The translations under genes and the position numbers were made by a program. Source: Candidatus Sulfopaludibacter sp. SbA3 (GTDB lineage Bacteria; Acidobacteriota; Terriglobia; Bryobacterales; Bryobacteraceae). From it: a stretch of DNA of 64,000 bases. This document shows, piece by piece, positions 16,001-23,577 of the stretch; the first letter of the stretch is position 1; each line of letters starts with the position of its first letter. Location: positions 1 through 64,000 of the forward strand of contig CAMDED010000023.1 in the NCBI GenBank assembly GCA_945893365.1. Reading direction: 5' to 3'. The notes beneath the pieces are model-generated. The model was given only the letters and a program-made list of their open reading frames with translations, made no database searches and was not told the DNA's origin.

Positions 16001-17046
16001 GCGCCCTCCCAGTCGAGAATGATCTTTACCGCTTCGCCGCGCTCAAGAAGCGCAAACGCGTCGAGAAACTTGTCGAACCGGATGTGATGCGAGATGAGCG
16101 CCGCAAGGTCGGGCTTGTACTCGAGGAGGAAACGCTCGGACTGGTACCAGGTCTCGTACATCAGCCGCCCGTTGATTCCTCGCACGGTGACGCCCTTGAA
16201 AATAATAGCTTTCGAAAAATTGAGATTCACGTCGGCCGAGGGAATCCCCAGCAGCGCCACTTCGCCGCCCGGACGCACGATATCGAAGGCGCTTCGAATG
16301 CCCTGCGGGCTCCCCGAGATCTCGAGAACCACGTCCACTCCCACCCGCTCCGGAGTCGCCCTCACGAACGCTTCCGTCCAGCCAGGCTCGGCGGGATCGA
16401 ATGCGGAATTCGCGCCCATCGAAAGGGCAAGAGCGCGCTTGCGAGCTTGCGGTTCAACGGCCATTACGGAAAGTGCGCCGGTCGAGTGAGCGATCTTGCA
16501 GGCAAGCAGTCCGATCGCTCCCGCGCCCACCACAGCGACCGTCCGGCCCGCAACCGGCTGGGCCATTACCGTATGCATCGCATTGCCGAGCGGATCGAAG
16601 ATCGCCGCCACGTCGGTTGGAATCCCCGGCCTCACTTTCCAGACGTTGCTTTCCGGCATCCGGATGAACCGGGCAAAACAGCCGTCGCGATCGACCCCTA
16701 TGATCTCGACGTCGCGGCAGATATGCGCCTGTCCGGTCCGGCAGAAGTAACAGTGGCCGCATCCGATATGGCCCTCTCCGGAGACTTGCTCGCCGGGTTC
16801 GAAGCCCGTCACCCCGGCGCCCACTTCCTCCACGCGGCCGTAGAATTCATGTCCCACGATGAACGGGGGGCGCGTGCGGTTCTTCGCCCATTCGTCCCAC
16901 TGATAGATGTGCAAATCGGTTCCGCAAATGCCCGTCTTTTCCACGCGAATCAGGACGTCGTTTCTACCGCATTGCGGCCGGGGTCGCAATTCGAGCGACA
17001 TTCCGGGCGCGGCTTCGGGCTTCACCAGCGCGGGCATTGTGGACAA
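15997..17046 (-). CDS. tdh: L-threonine 3-dehydrogenase, zinc-dependent
   Basis: The 349-aa medium-chain dehydrogenase shows the catalytic zinc ligands Cys41 (GICGTDLHIY) and His66/Glu67 (GHEFYG). The structural zinc lobe is Cys96, Cys99, Cys102 and Cys110 (CGHCYFCRTGQAHIC). The NAD-binding GAGAIG follows. WDEWA after the first Cys is characteristic of Tdh. It oxidises L-threonine to 2-amino-3-oxobutyrate, which the overlapping kbl product cleaves. The gene diverges from the transketolase genes across 74 bases, which must hold both promoters. Confidence 0.92.
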   Translation of the reverse strand: MSTMPALVKPEAAPGMSLELRPRPQCGRNDVLIRVEKTGICGTDLHIYQWDEWAKNRTRPPFIVGHEFYGRVEEVGAGVTGFEPGEQVSGEGHIGCGHCYFCRTGQAHICRDVEIIGVDRDGCFARFIRMPESNVWKVRPGIPTDVAAIFDPLGNAMHTVMAQPVAGRTVAVVGAGAIGLLACKIAHSTGALSVMAVEPQARKRALALSMGANSAFDPAEPGWTEAFVRATPERVGVDVVLEISGSPQGIRSAFDIVRPGGEVALLGIPSADVNLNFSKAIIFKGVTVRGINGRLMYETWYQSERFLLEYKPDLAALISHHIRFDKFLDAFALLERGEAVKIILDWEGA

Positions 17047-17120
17047 ATGAGTGGCTCCTGAATTGCATTATCGCGCAGACGCGGCGTTTCGCCCATTCCG
17101 TGTGCTAGATTGTAGAATTC

Positions 17121-17942
17121 ATGCCAGAGACGAAATCTCTCGAAGAATTACAGGTCATCGCCAGGCGAGTGCGCCGGGAGATTGTCGAGATGATCTACGA
17201 AGCGAAATCCGGCCATCCGGGTGGCTCCCTTTCGGCGGTGGAAACGCTGATCTCGCTGTATTTTCAGGTGATGCGCCACGATCCGAAGAACCCCAAGTGG
17301 AAGGATCGCGATCGCTTCATTCTCTCCAAGGGCCACGCTTGTCCAGTGCTTTACGCAGTCATGGCGGAGTGCGGCTACACGCCCGTCGATCAGCTCAACA
17401 CGCTGCGCAAAATGGGATCCATCTACCAGGGACATCCGGACGTGCGCTTCATCCCTTCTCTCGACGCGTCCACGGGTTCGCTCGGTGAAGGCGTGTCCCT
17501 GGCGATAGGCATGGGCCTCGCTGCGCGTCTCAACGGCAGCCCGTCGCGCACGTTTGCGATGCTCGGCGACGGCGAGATTCAGGAAGGTCAGGTGTGGGAA
17601 GCGGCGATGTTCGGCGCGTTTCACAAGATGGACAACGTCGTCGCCATCGTGGACTATAATCACATTCAACTCGACGGATTCGTCAAGGACATCATGGAGG
17701 TCGCGCCGCTCGCGGACAAGTGGAAGGCGTTCGGCTGGCATGTGATTAGCGTGGATGGCCACAGTATTCCCGCGCTCGAGACGGCTTTCGCCGAGGCTGC
17801 GGCCACCAAAGGCGTTCCGACCGTGGTCATCGCCAATACGGTTAAAGGGAAGGGAGTTTCGTTCATGGAGAACAATCCCAAATTTCACGGTATGGCGCCG
17901 ACGGCGGACGAGTTTCGTTTGGCTATGCAGGAGCTTCAATAA
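17121..17942 (+). CDS. Transketolase, N-terminal subunit
   Basis: The 273-aa product is the thiamine-diphosphate half of a two-gene transketolase. It has SGHPGGSLSAVETL, DRFILSKGHACPVLYA and the TPP/metal-binding stretch GDGEIQEGQVWEAAMF ending in the Asn of DYNHIQLDG. Together with the next gene it would transfer two-carbon units in the non-oxidative pentose phosphate pathway. The stop overlaps the following ATG (TAATG), giving equal production of both halves. Split transketolases are widespread; some relatives act on other sugars, so the precise substrate is inferred. Confidence 0.92.
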   Translation: MPETKSLEELQVIARRVRREIVEMIYEAKSGHPGGSLSAVETLISLYFQVMRHDPKNPKWKDRDRFILSKGHACPVLYAVMAECGYTPVDQLNTLRKMGSIYQGHPDVRFIPSLDASTGSLGEGVSLAIGMGLAARLNGSPSRTFAMLGDGEIQEGQVWEAAMFGAFHKMDNVVAIVDYNHIQLDGFVKDIMEVAPLADKWKAFGWHVISVDGHSIPALETAFAEAAATKGVPTVVIANTVKGKGVSFMENNPKFHGMAPTADEFRLAMQELQ

Positions 17943-18910
17943 TGGCGGCGGCAACGAAGTTCGATCTCAAGCTCGGCGCGGCCACGCGAGAGGCGTTCGG
18001 CAAGACGTTGGCGCTGATCGCCCGCACCAATCCCGATGTCGTGGTGTGCGACGCGGACTTGTCGAAATCGACGAATACACATTTCTTCGCCAAGGAATTC
18101 CCGGACCGGTTCTTCTCGTGTGGAATCGCCGAATCGAACATGGTGGCGATCGGCGCGGGGTTGGCCTATGGCGGGAAGATCCCGTTTGTGTCGAGCTTTT
18201 CCGCCTTCGTGATGAACAAGGGCTTCGAGCAGCTTCGCGTAACGGTGGCCTATCCGAACCTGAACGTTAAGGTGGTCGGAACCCACAGCGGAATTTCGAT
18301 CGGCGAAGACGGCCCGTCGCAGATGAGCATTGAAGAAATCGCGCTCGCCTGCTCGCTGCCTGGATTCGTCGTACTCTCGCCGGCGGACGAGGTGTCGATG
18401 GCGGCGCTTATGCATCTGGCGACGGCGCATGTCGGACCGGTGTTTATCCGCGCCGGCAGGATGAAGGCGCCTGTGGTTTACCGCGCGGACCGGAAGTTCG
18501 AGATCGGCAAGGCGATCGAGGTCATCGACGGTTCCGACGTGACGATCATTGGCACGGGTCTCCTTCTTGCCGAGGCGGTCCGGGCGGCCGAGACGCTCGA
18601 AAGCGAAGGTATCTCGACCCGCGTGATGGATATCCACACGGTGAAGCCGATCGACCGCGACGCGATTGCCCGCGCCGCGGCGGAGACGGGCGCGATTGTG
18701 GTGGCTGAAGAGCATCTGGTGGATGGCGGCCTCGGCGTCCGCGTCGCGCAAGTGGTGGCGGAGACGAATCCCTGCGTGATGGAGTTTGTGGGGATTCAGA
18801 ACACGTTCGCGGAATCGGCGTCGCCGGAGGAACTGCTGGATAAGTACGGGCTGTTGGCGCGGGATGTGGCTGCCGCGGCGCGTAAAGCCGTTGCGCGCAA
18901 GCGCGCCTGA
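17942..18910 (+). CDS. Transketolase, C-terminal subunit
   Basis: The 322-aa product holds the pyrimidine-binding and C-terminal domains. CGIAESNMVAIGAGLAYGG contains the conserved Glu that activates thiamine diphosphate. GTHSGISIGEDGPSQMSIEE carries substrate-phosphate contacts. TVKPIDRDAI and AEEHLVDGGLG mark the C-terminal domain. It pairs with the N-terminal subunit encoded immediately upstream. It could be confused with DXS or pyruvate dehydrogenase E1 beta, but the split arrangement and motifs fit transketolase best. A decayed IS end begins about 45 bases after the stop. Confidence 0.92.
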   Translation: MAAATKFDLKLGAATREAFGKTLALIARTNPDVVVCDADLSKSTNTHFFAKEFPDRFFSCGIAESNMVAIGAGLAYGGKIPFVSSFSAFVMNKGFEQLRVTVAYPNLNVKVVGTHSGISIGEDGPSQMSIEEIALACSLPGFVVLSPADEVSMAALMHLATAHVGPVFIRAGRMKAPVVYRADRKFEIGKAIEVIDGSDVTIIGTGLLLAEAVRAAETLESEGISTRVMDIHTVKPIDRDAIARAAAETGAIVVAEEHLVDGGLGVRVAQVVAETNPCVMEFVGIQNTFAESASPEELLDKYGLLARDVAAAARKAVARKRA

Positions 18911-18956
18911 AGGCTGCATACCTACAACTACTGCTGCATGCTGAATTTTAGCCGTG

Positions 18957-19200
18957 TTGTTGCAACCATAATGGGTCGCTCTAACTGCAGCGAAAACTTC
19001 TCACCCCCTAATAACCGTGGGAATGACGGAGCGTTGGAAATCTCGCAGGCGGCGCGAGATTCCCACATTCCCAAAGTTCCGATTTGTCTCTCGCTTCTCG
19101 ACACAAGAGGCATTTCTCTCCTCCTTATACAGCCATTGCTCTCCAAGCCGTACGTGCAACTCTCCATTGGGGTGTGCGACTTCAAGAGGGTAATTCGGTG
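18957..19200 (-). mobile_element. Deletion derivative of the ISNCY-like element end
   Basis: Read on the minus strand this region repeats the right end of the element at the window start. Bases 19006-18957 carry the same two 25-bp terminal units; next inward come the GGGAATCTCGC hairpin and the GAAGCGAGA stretch, and then the transposase 3' part (GELHVRLGEQWLYKEE). Relative to the first copy, about 219 bases (410-628) are missing, joined at a short GGAG/GAG match, and a 51-base hairpin block (713-763) is missing between TTCCAA repeats. It is therefore a non-autonomous remnant in inverted orientation. Confidence 0.8.
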
Positions 19201-19234
19201 ATTTTCCTTTTTTGAGGCCTTCTTCTGGAAGTAA

Positions 19235-19513
19235 TATAGACTTCCAGCAGGAGGCCTCGCGCCCGACTCTCTCCCTGACCTGGAATCCCGCCGTTCTGAT
19301 CTGCTCGGCTCCCTTTCCTCGATTGGTGATCTCCGCCCTGGATCCATTGTGGGTGCGATTCGTCGTTGCGGGAAACCGACTTGTCCTTGTGCTCAACCGG
19401 AAGATCCCGGACATGGACCCAGCTTGCGCCTGACTCATAAGCGCCAGGGCAAAACAGTCACCGAGGCCCTTTCGACGCCGGCGGCTGTGCTCTCATATCA
19501 ATGGCCGCTTTGA
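19235..19513 (+). pseudogene. DUF6788-like protein fragment
   Basis: A plus frame without a start codon (stop TAA at 19232) encodes PDLESRRSDLLGSLSSIGDL, RPGSIVGAIRRCGKPTCPCA, PGHGPSLRLTHKRQGKTVTE and ends at TGA 19511-19513. The CGKPTCPCA cluster with GHGP is the signature of DUF6788 proteins, small companions of transposases. The normal C-terminus seems to continue in another frame (RFEDYWEARRA), so the gene is truncated at the 5' end and frameshifted at the 3' end. It sits directly behind the IS remnant. Confidence 0.65.
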
Positions 19514-19713
19514 GGACTACTGGGAGGCTCGGCGCGCTTGATTAACGATCCTTCATCATTTCCATCTCGCGCACCCGATGACGGACGCAAATGGGGATGG
19601 TGCAGTGTCTGCGAAATAGCTGGACAGCCATTGTTGGGCTTTCCGGACTTGGGGCTAGTGCAACCGGCTCGGCGCTTGTGCGTGCGACACGCCGACGAGA
19701 TACCTATGCTATA

Positions 19714-20256
19714 TCACGGGCCAAGACGGCAGACGCCCTGCGCTTCAATCTCAAGCGCACGGTTGAACTTGGCGGCGCAGATTTCCCATGTAATCGCCGC
19801 CGTCATCTCAATGATCGCTTCGTCGCTGAAGCGCTCGCGCAGGTTTTTGAACAACGCGTCCGGAACCGCGCTGTCCCGTGCGACCGTTTCGGCGTAGGCA
19901 AGCGCCACGCTTTCCGAGGCGGTGAAAAGGGGGCTCGCGGCGAAGTCCGCCAGAGCGTCGAGCTCGGAATCTGTCAGGCCGTCCGCTCTGCCCACGGCAG
20001 AGTTCACCTCAATTCAAAGTCCACAGCCGATGAGCGAAGCGACTTTGATATTGATCAGGTGGGTCAAACGCGCCGGTAGAAGCGCGCTTTCGCCGAGCGC
20101 GTCCCACATGGCTCGGAATCCGCGAAAAATCGCTGGCGTGCGCGCGAGCACCGCATGGTTCTGAAGTACGGCCCCGTAGTCGGCTTCCTGACGCTCGTAG
20201 ACGCGTTGGATGTCCGCGGGCGCCGCGCCCTTCGGGAGGCCCGTCAATCGCGCCAT
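19714..20256 (-). pseudogene. Carboxymuconolactone decarboxylase/AhpD-family gene, frameshifted
   Basis: Two minus frames form one protein. 20256-20014 encodes the N-terminal half, ending INIKVASLIGCG; 20007-19714 encodes the rest, NSAVGRADGLTDSELDAL, TASESVALAYAETVARD and ITWEICAAKFNRALEIE. In the family the join reads IGCxxCIDLNS, the active-site CxxC. Here a one-base indel at about 20010 destroys exactly that motif and gives a stop (TGTGGACTTTGA). Unless this is a sequencing error, the peroxidatic site is lost. The gene ends the BMC/KdpD gene row on this strand. Confidence 0.8.
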
Positions 20257-20259
20257 GGT

Positions 20260-20814
20260 TTAAAGCATCTCACTGAGCAGCTCCGGCCGGGGCTGCGGTA
20301 TCACGACCTTGTTCACGAGCAGACCTTTACGGCCGATAATCTGCGCTCCCGCTTCCACCGCCGCCGTGACCGCCGAGACGCTGCCTGTCACCGATGCGAA
20401 CGCCTTCCCGCCCAATGCCATCGCGAGCCTGACTTCGATCAACCGCACGTCCGCCGTTTTTGCCATCGCGTCCGCACCCTGAATGAGAGACGCCACGGAG
20501 AACGACTCGATAATTCCCAGCGCTTCGAGCGCCTCGACTTTCGCGATCCCGCCGATTGCCGGAAAGATCGACTCGTGAACGTTTGGAATGATGAAGGTGT
20601 CGACGAGCGAGAATTCGCCAACCGACGAGCCCGCGCGCACGGCAGCCTCGACCGAGGCAACATCGCCGCGGATCAGTACCATGTATTTGCCCGAGCAGAT
20701 GGTGCGGGCGAGGATGAGCTCTACGTCCGCGGTCTTCAGCATCGCATCGCAGGCGAGAAAGCCGGCGGCGATGCTTCCGAGCTCGATCAGCCCAATGGAG
20801 GTTTTTGCGGACAT
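20260..20814 (-). CDS. Tandem-domain microcompartment shell protein (BMC-T), PduT-like
   Basis: The 184-aa protein has two BMC domains in a row: SIGLIELGSIAAGFLACDAM (from residue 6) and the second from about residue 95 (AKVEALEALGIIESFSVASL). It is closest in pattern to PduT. TICSGKY keeps the cysteine (Cys40) that in PduT sits at the trimer pore and helps bind an iron-sulfur cluster. Linker FIIPNVHESIFPAI and C-terminal GLLVNKVVIPQP also match PduT. Shell trimers of this kind form part of a protein-walled organelle. No other shell or enzyme genes for a compartment are in the window, so it is an orphan here. Confidence 0.88.
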   Translation of the reverse strand: MSAKTSIGLIELGSIAAGFLACDAMLKTADVELILARTICSGKYMVLIRGDVASVEAAVRAGSSVGEFSLVDTFIIPNVHESIFPAIGGIAKVEALEALGIIESFSVASLIQGADAMAKTADVRLIEVRLAMALGGKAFASVTGSVSAVTAAVEAGAQIIGRKGLLVNKVVIPQPRPELLSEML

Positions 20815-20869
20815 GATAGATTCGCGCTTATGCCGATTTTACTATGTCCCGCGAGCTTGGATGAGCAGC

Positions 20870-22006
20870 CTACTTCCGGGCGCGCCGTTCGGCCACCACG
20901 GTGACTTGGATATCCCTGGCGAGCCGGACAATTCGCATGGCCAGTTGCCGCTTGCTCAAGAAGCGTAGGACCGGCCGGGGCGGCTTGGCGAGAAAGATCT
21001 GCGTTACGCCGTTTCGCCGCGCGAAGTCGACGAGCGTTCGCGCCTCGTCCTCACCCTCCAGAATCCGCGTTTCAATGTGAAGCTTGCGCGCGAAGTCGAG
21101 TTGTTGTTCCAAAGCGCCCCGTGTCTTCGCCGGCACGGATCCCATTCCGGGACCGGGTAACACGCATACGGCAAAGCAATCCGCATTGAGGTAGTCGGAC
21201 ACCCGGTGGCCCCGCCGGATAAGGGCCGCGGTGGCGGGCGCTTCGGTGATATGAATCAGGATGCGCTCCCTGGCTCCGTCCGCCATCACACCACCCTGCG
21301 AAGGCTCGGACGCTACCGAGGGCTCCCTGTTGTTCTCGCCGCCGTGCCGGCTATCCACCTCGTGCGCGGTTTGACGGAGAGCCATCTCGCGCAGAGCCGC
21401 GAGCGTCGGCTCCTTGAAAAAGTTCTCCTTTGCCCGCTGAGCCTTGTCCGGCGCGTAGACCACGCCTCGATCCAGCCGGTTCAGCAGAGCCCGGGGCGTA
21501 AGGTCGACCAGCACCATCTCGGCGGCGCGTTTCATCACCCAGTCCGGAATCGTCTCGCGAACCTGGACGCCGGTGATCTCCCGCATCTGGTCGTTGAGGC
21601 TTTCCAAGTGTTGGATGTTCATCGTCGTGACGACATCGACGCCCGCATCGAGCAGAACCAGGACGTCCTCCCATCGCTTGGACCGCTCAGCGCCGGGCAC
21701 GTTCGTATGAGGGAATTCATCCACGAGACAGATTTCAGGGTGGCGCTGAAGGATCGCCGGAGTGTCCATCTCTTCAAACCGGCGCCCGCGATACTCAATC
21801 GCGCGGCGGGGAACGAACTCCAGCCCTTCCGCGAGGGCGATCGTTTCCTTGCGGCCGTGCGGTTCGAAGTATCCAACCACGACGTCATGGCCCTGCGCGG
21901 CTAGGGTATGTCCTTCGTCGAGCATCTTGTACGTCTTGCCGACACCCGCCGCGTATCCCAGAATGATCTTCAACCGCCCCGGCTTTCCTCGCGGCGCCGG
22001 GTTCAT
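20870..22006 (-). CDS. KdpD N-terminal domain plus universal-stress domain protein (second copy)
   Basis: The 378-aa protein corresponds only to the cytoplasmic N-terminal part of the potassium sensor KdpD, about 40 percent of normal length. The Walker A motif GYAAGVGKT is at 17-25, and the Walker B region CLVDEFPHTN with RSKRWEDV and TTMNIQHLESLND is intact. A USP-like domain follows from about residue 245 (RILIHITEAP). The DUF4118 membrane region and histidine kinase domain are absent. Its start overlaps the stop of a paralogue by four bases. It is likely a nucleotide- or second-messenger-binding regulator of potassium uptake, but no kdp genes are nearby. Confidence 0.85.
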   Translation of the reverse strand: MNPAPRGKPGRLKIILGYAAGVGKTYKMLDEGHTLAAQGHDVVVGYFEPHGRKETIALAEGLEFVPRRAIEYRGRRFEEMDTPAILQRHPEICLVDEFPHTNVPGAERSKRWEDVLVLLDAGVDVVTTMNIQHLESLNDQMREITGVQVRETIPDWVMKRAAEMVLVDLTPRALLNRLDRGVVYAPDKAQRAKENFFKEPTLAALREMALRQTAHEVDSRHGGENNREPSVASEPSQGGVMADGARERILIHITEAPATAALIRRGHRVSDYLNADCFAVCVLPGPGMGSVPAKTRGALEQQLDFARKLHIETRILEGEDEARTLVDFARRNGVTQIFLAKPPRPVLRFLSKRQLAMRIVRLARDIQVTVVAERRARK

Positions 22007-23127
22007 CGCGCGTTCTCCCCGTGTGGAAAGATGCGCACGTCGATGCCGTCGGCCTCAAGGATAAACCTTTCCAGCGGATTGGGCCGGATGCGATCGAGCC
22101 AGGTGTCGCGCAGGCTGTGTCCAACAAACAGTTGCGTGATTCCATGCTGCGTTGCGTGGCGAAGAATGGCGGTGACCGGATCTTCTCCGTGCAGGATCTC
22201 GACGTGAGCGCAGGCATTGCGAGCGGCGTCAAGATTGTTCTCGAGCGTCCGCCGGTCCTCCGAAGCTAATTCTCCGCGTTCGACGTATGCGACGTAAAGA
22301 TCGCCGTGAAAGCGGTCGGCCTGGCGCCTGCCGCGGCGAATCATCAGGGACGCGTTCGATCTGGGCGTGACGCACACCAGAACCCGCTCTTGCGCGCCAT
22401 ACGTCTGATCGATGCCTTGGCGGCGAAGGTAATCCTCGAGCTGGCGATCGACCACTTCGGCCGTGAGCACGAGCGCAATCTCGCGCAATTGCGAGAGACG
22501 CTGTTCGATTTGAAGGGCGTCGTTTCCGGGAGAGCCGGAGTCGGCGCGCTGCGCGCGATCGATGCAGTACTCGGGCGGTGCATCGACGAGCTCGATCTCA
22601 TCGGCGCCGTGAAGGAAGCTCTCCGGGACGGAATCGTCAACCCGCTTTCCGCGAATCGCCTCCACTTGCGGTTGGAGTTCCCGGATGTACTGTACGTTGA
22701 TTGACGTCAGAACAGAGATCCCCGCCGTCAAAAGCTCTTCGACATCCTGCCAGCGCTCTGCATTCTTGCTGCCTTCCGGATTCCTGTACGCCAAGCCGTC
22801 GATCAGGCAGAGAGAAGGTTTGCGACGCTTGACCGCCTCGACATCGACACTCGGACTGGCCAGATCCGTCCGTAGCGGAATCAATTCCAGTTGCGCCAGA
22901 AGTTGTTCGACTTCGTCCCCCGCCTCGTGTTGGACCGCTGCCACCACTACGTCTCCGCCGCGGGCTTTGCGCCGCCGCCCCTCATCGAGCATGCGGAAGG
23001 ACTTTCCGACGCCCGAAGCATATCCGAGAAACACTTTAAGCTTGCCCCGGTGCTGAAACCGCTCCTCGGCCTCCACCTGTTGAAGAAGCTGTTCGGGGCT
23101 CGGGCGTTGGCGGCCTAGGTTGGGCAT
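22003..23127 (-). CDS. KdpD N-terminal domain plus universal-stress domain protein (first copy)
   Basis: This 374-aa paralogue precedes the other KdpD-N gene on the same strand. Walker A is GYASGVGKS at 35-43. The following acidic motif reads CLIDGLAYRN instead of the usual DELAHTN, so the conserved Glu and His are replaced, and TSINVQYIREL replaces TTLNVQHLESL. A USP domain begins near residue 250 (RVLVCVTPRS). It also lacks the membrane and kinase parts. The changes suggest that this copy binds but may not hydrolyse nucleotide, perhaps forming a hetero-oligomer with its neighbour. Function in detail is unknown. Confidence 0.85.
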   Translation of the reverse strand: MPNLGRQRPSPEQLLQQVEAEERFQHRGKLKVFLGYASGVGKSFRMLDEGRRRKARGGDVVVAAVQHEAGDEVEQLLAQLELIPLRTDLASPSVDVEAVKRRKPSLCLIDGLAYRNPEGSKNAERWQDVEELLTAGISVLTSINVQYIRELQPQVEAIRGKRVDDSVPESFLHGADEIELVDAPPEYCIDRAQRADSGSPGNDALQIEQRLSQLREIALVLTAEVVDRQLEDYLRRQGIDQTYGAQERVLVCVTPRSNASLMIRRGRRQADRFHGDLYVAYVERGELASEDRRTLENNLDAARNACAHVEILHGEDPVTAILRHATQHGITQLFVGHSLRDTWLDRIRPNPLERFILEADGIDVRIFPHGENAR

Positions 23128-23577
23128 TCGCTTTTTATTATCGATGATCGCTTATCCGGGTTGATCTTGCATGTTGGAAGCGATGAAACTTTCTCAATGG
23201 ACCGCGCGTGGCGCATGCGCCACCAGGAGGAGCCGATTTCTTGGATAAGGCCGTCCTGTGCGTGTGTCGAAATGAAGATGATCGCAGTAAGATCTTGGCG
23301 GGTTTGATTTTGACCGTGAGTCGGCGAGTCGCGAATGTGATCTCCTGTTTTGCGGCTCGGGAGCGGGCCTGAGAGGTTTCAAACCTTCCGGAAAGGCCTG
23401 TGTGCCGCCTGAAACCTCAACGGTCTCGATCTGTTACGGCGCGTGACTTTGGTTTCAGACCGCCTGAGGCCGGTGGTGGGTGGCCCTTCCTTGTCTCGAT
23501 GCCCTGTGTTTCCCGCTGGCAAACGCTGCCTCGTGGAAAAGCCCGGCTGGTCGCCGGAAAGAAGATCAATCCGCCGC
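23128..23577. promoter_or_regulatory. 450-base gap with nested inverted repeats
   Basis: There is no supported gene. The gap separates the DUF1552 stop from the KdpD-N start, both on the minus strand. It holds GAGGTTTCA (23373-23381) and its exact complement TGAAACCTC (23410-23418). The left arm also forms a local palindrome AGGTTTCAAACCT (23374-23386), so two exclusive foldings are possible. This could end the upstream transcript or act as a leader element for the KdpD-N genes, whose own promoter must lie here too. Confidence 0.45.

Noticed and set aside
20870-23127. A full KdpDE two-component system
   Set aside because: Both proteins stop before the membrane and kinase regions, and no response regulator is adjacent.
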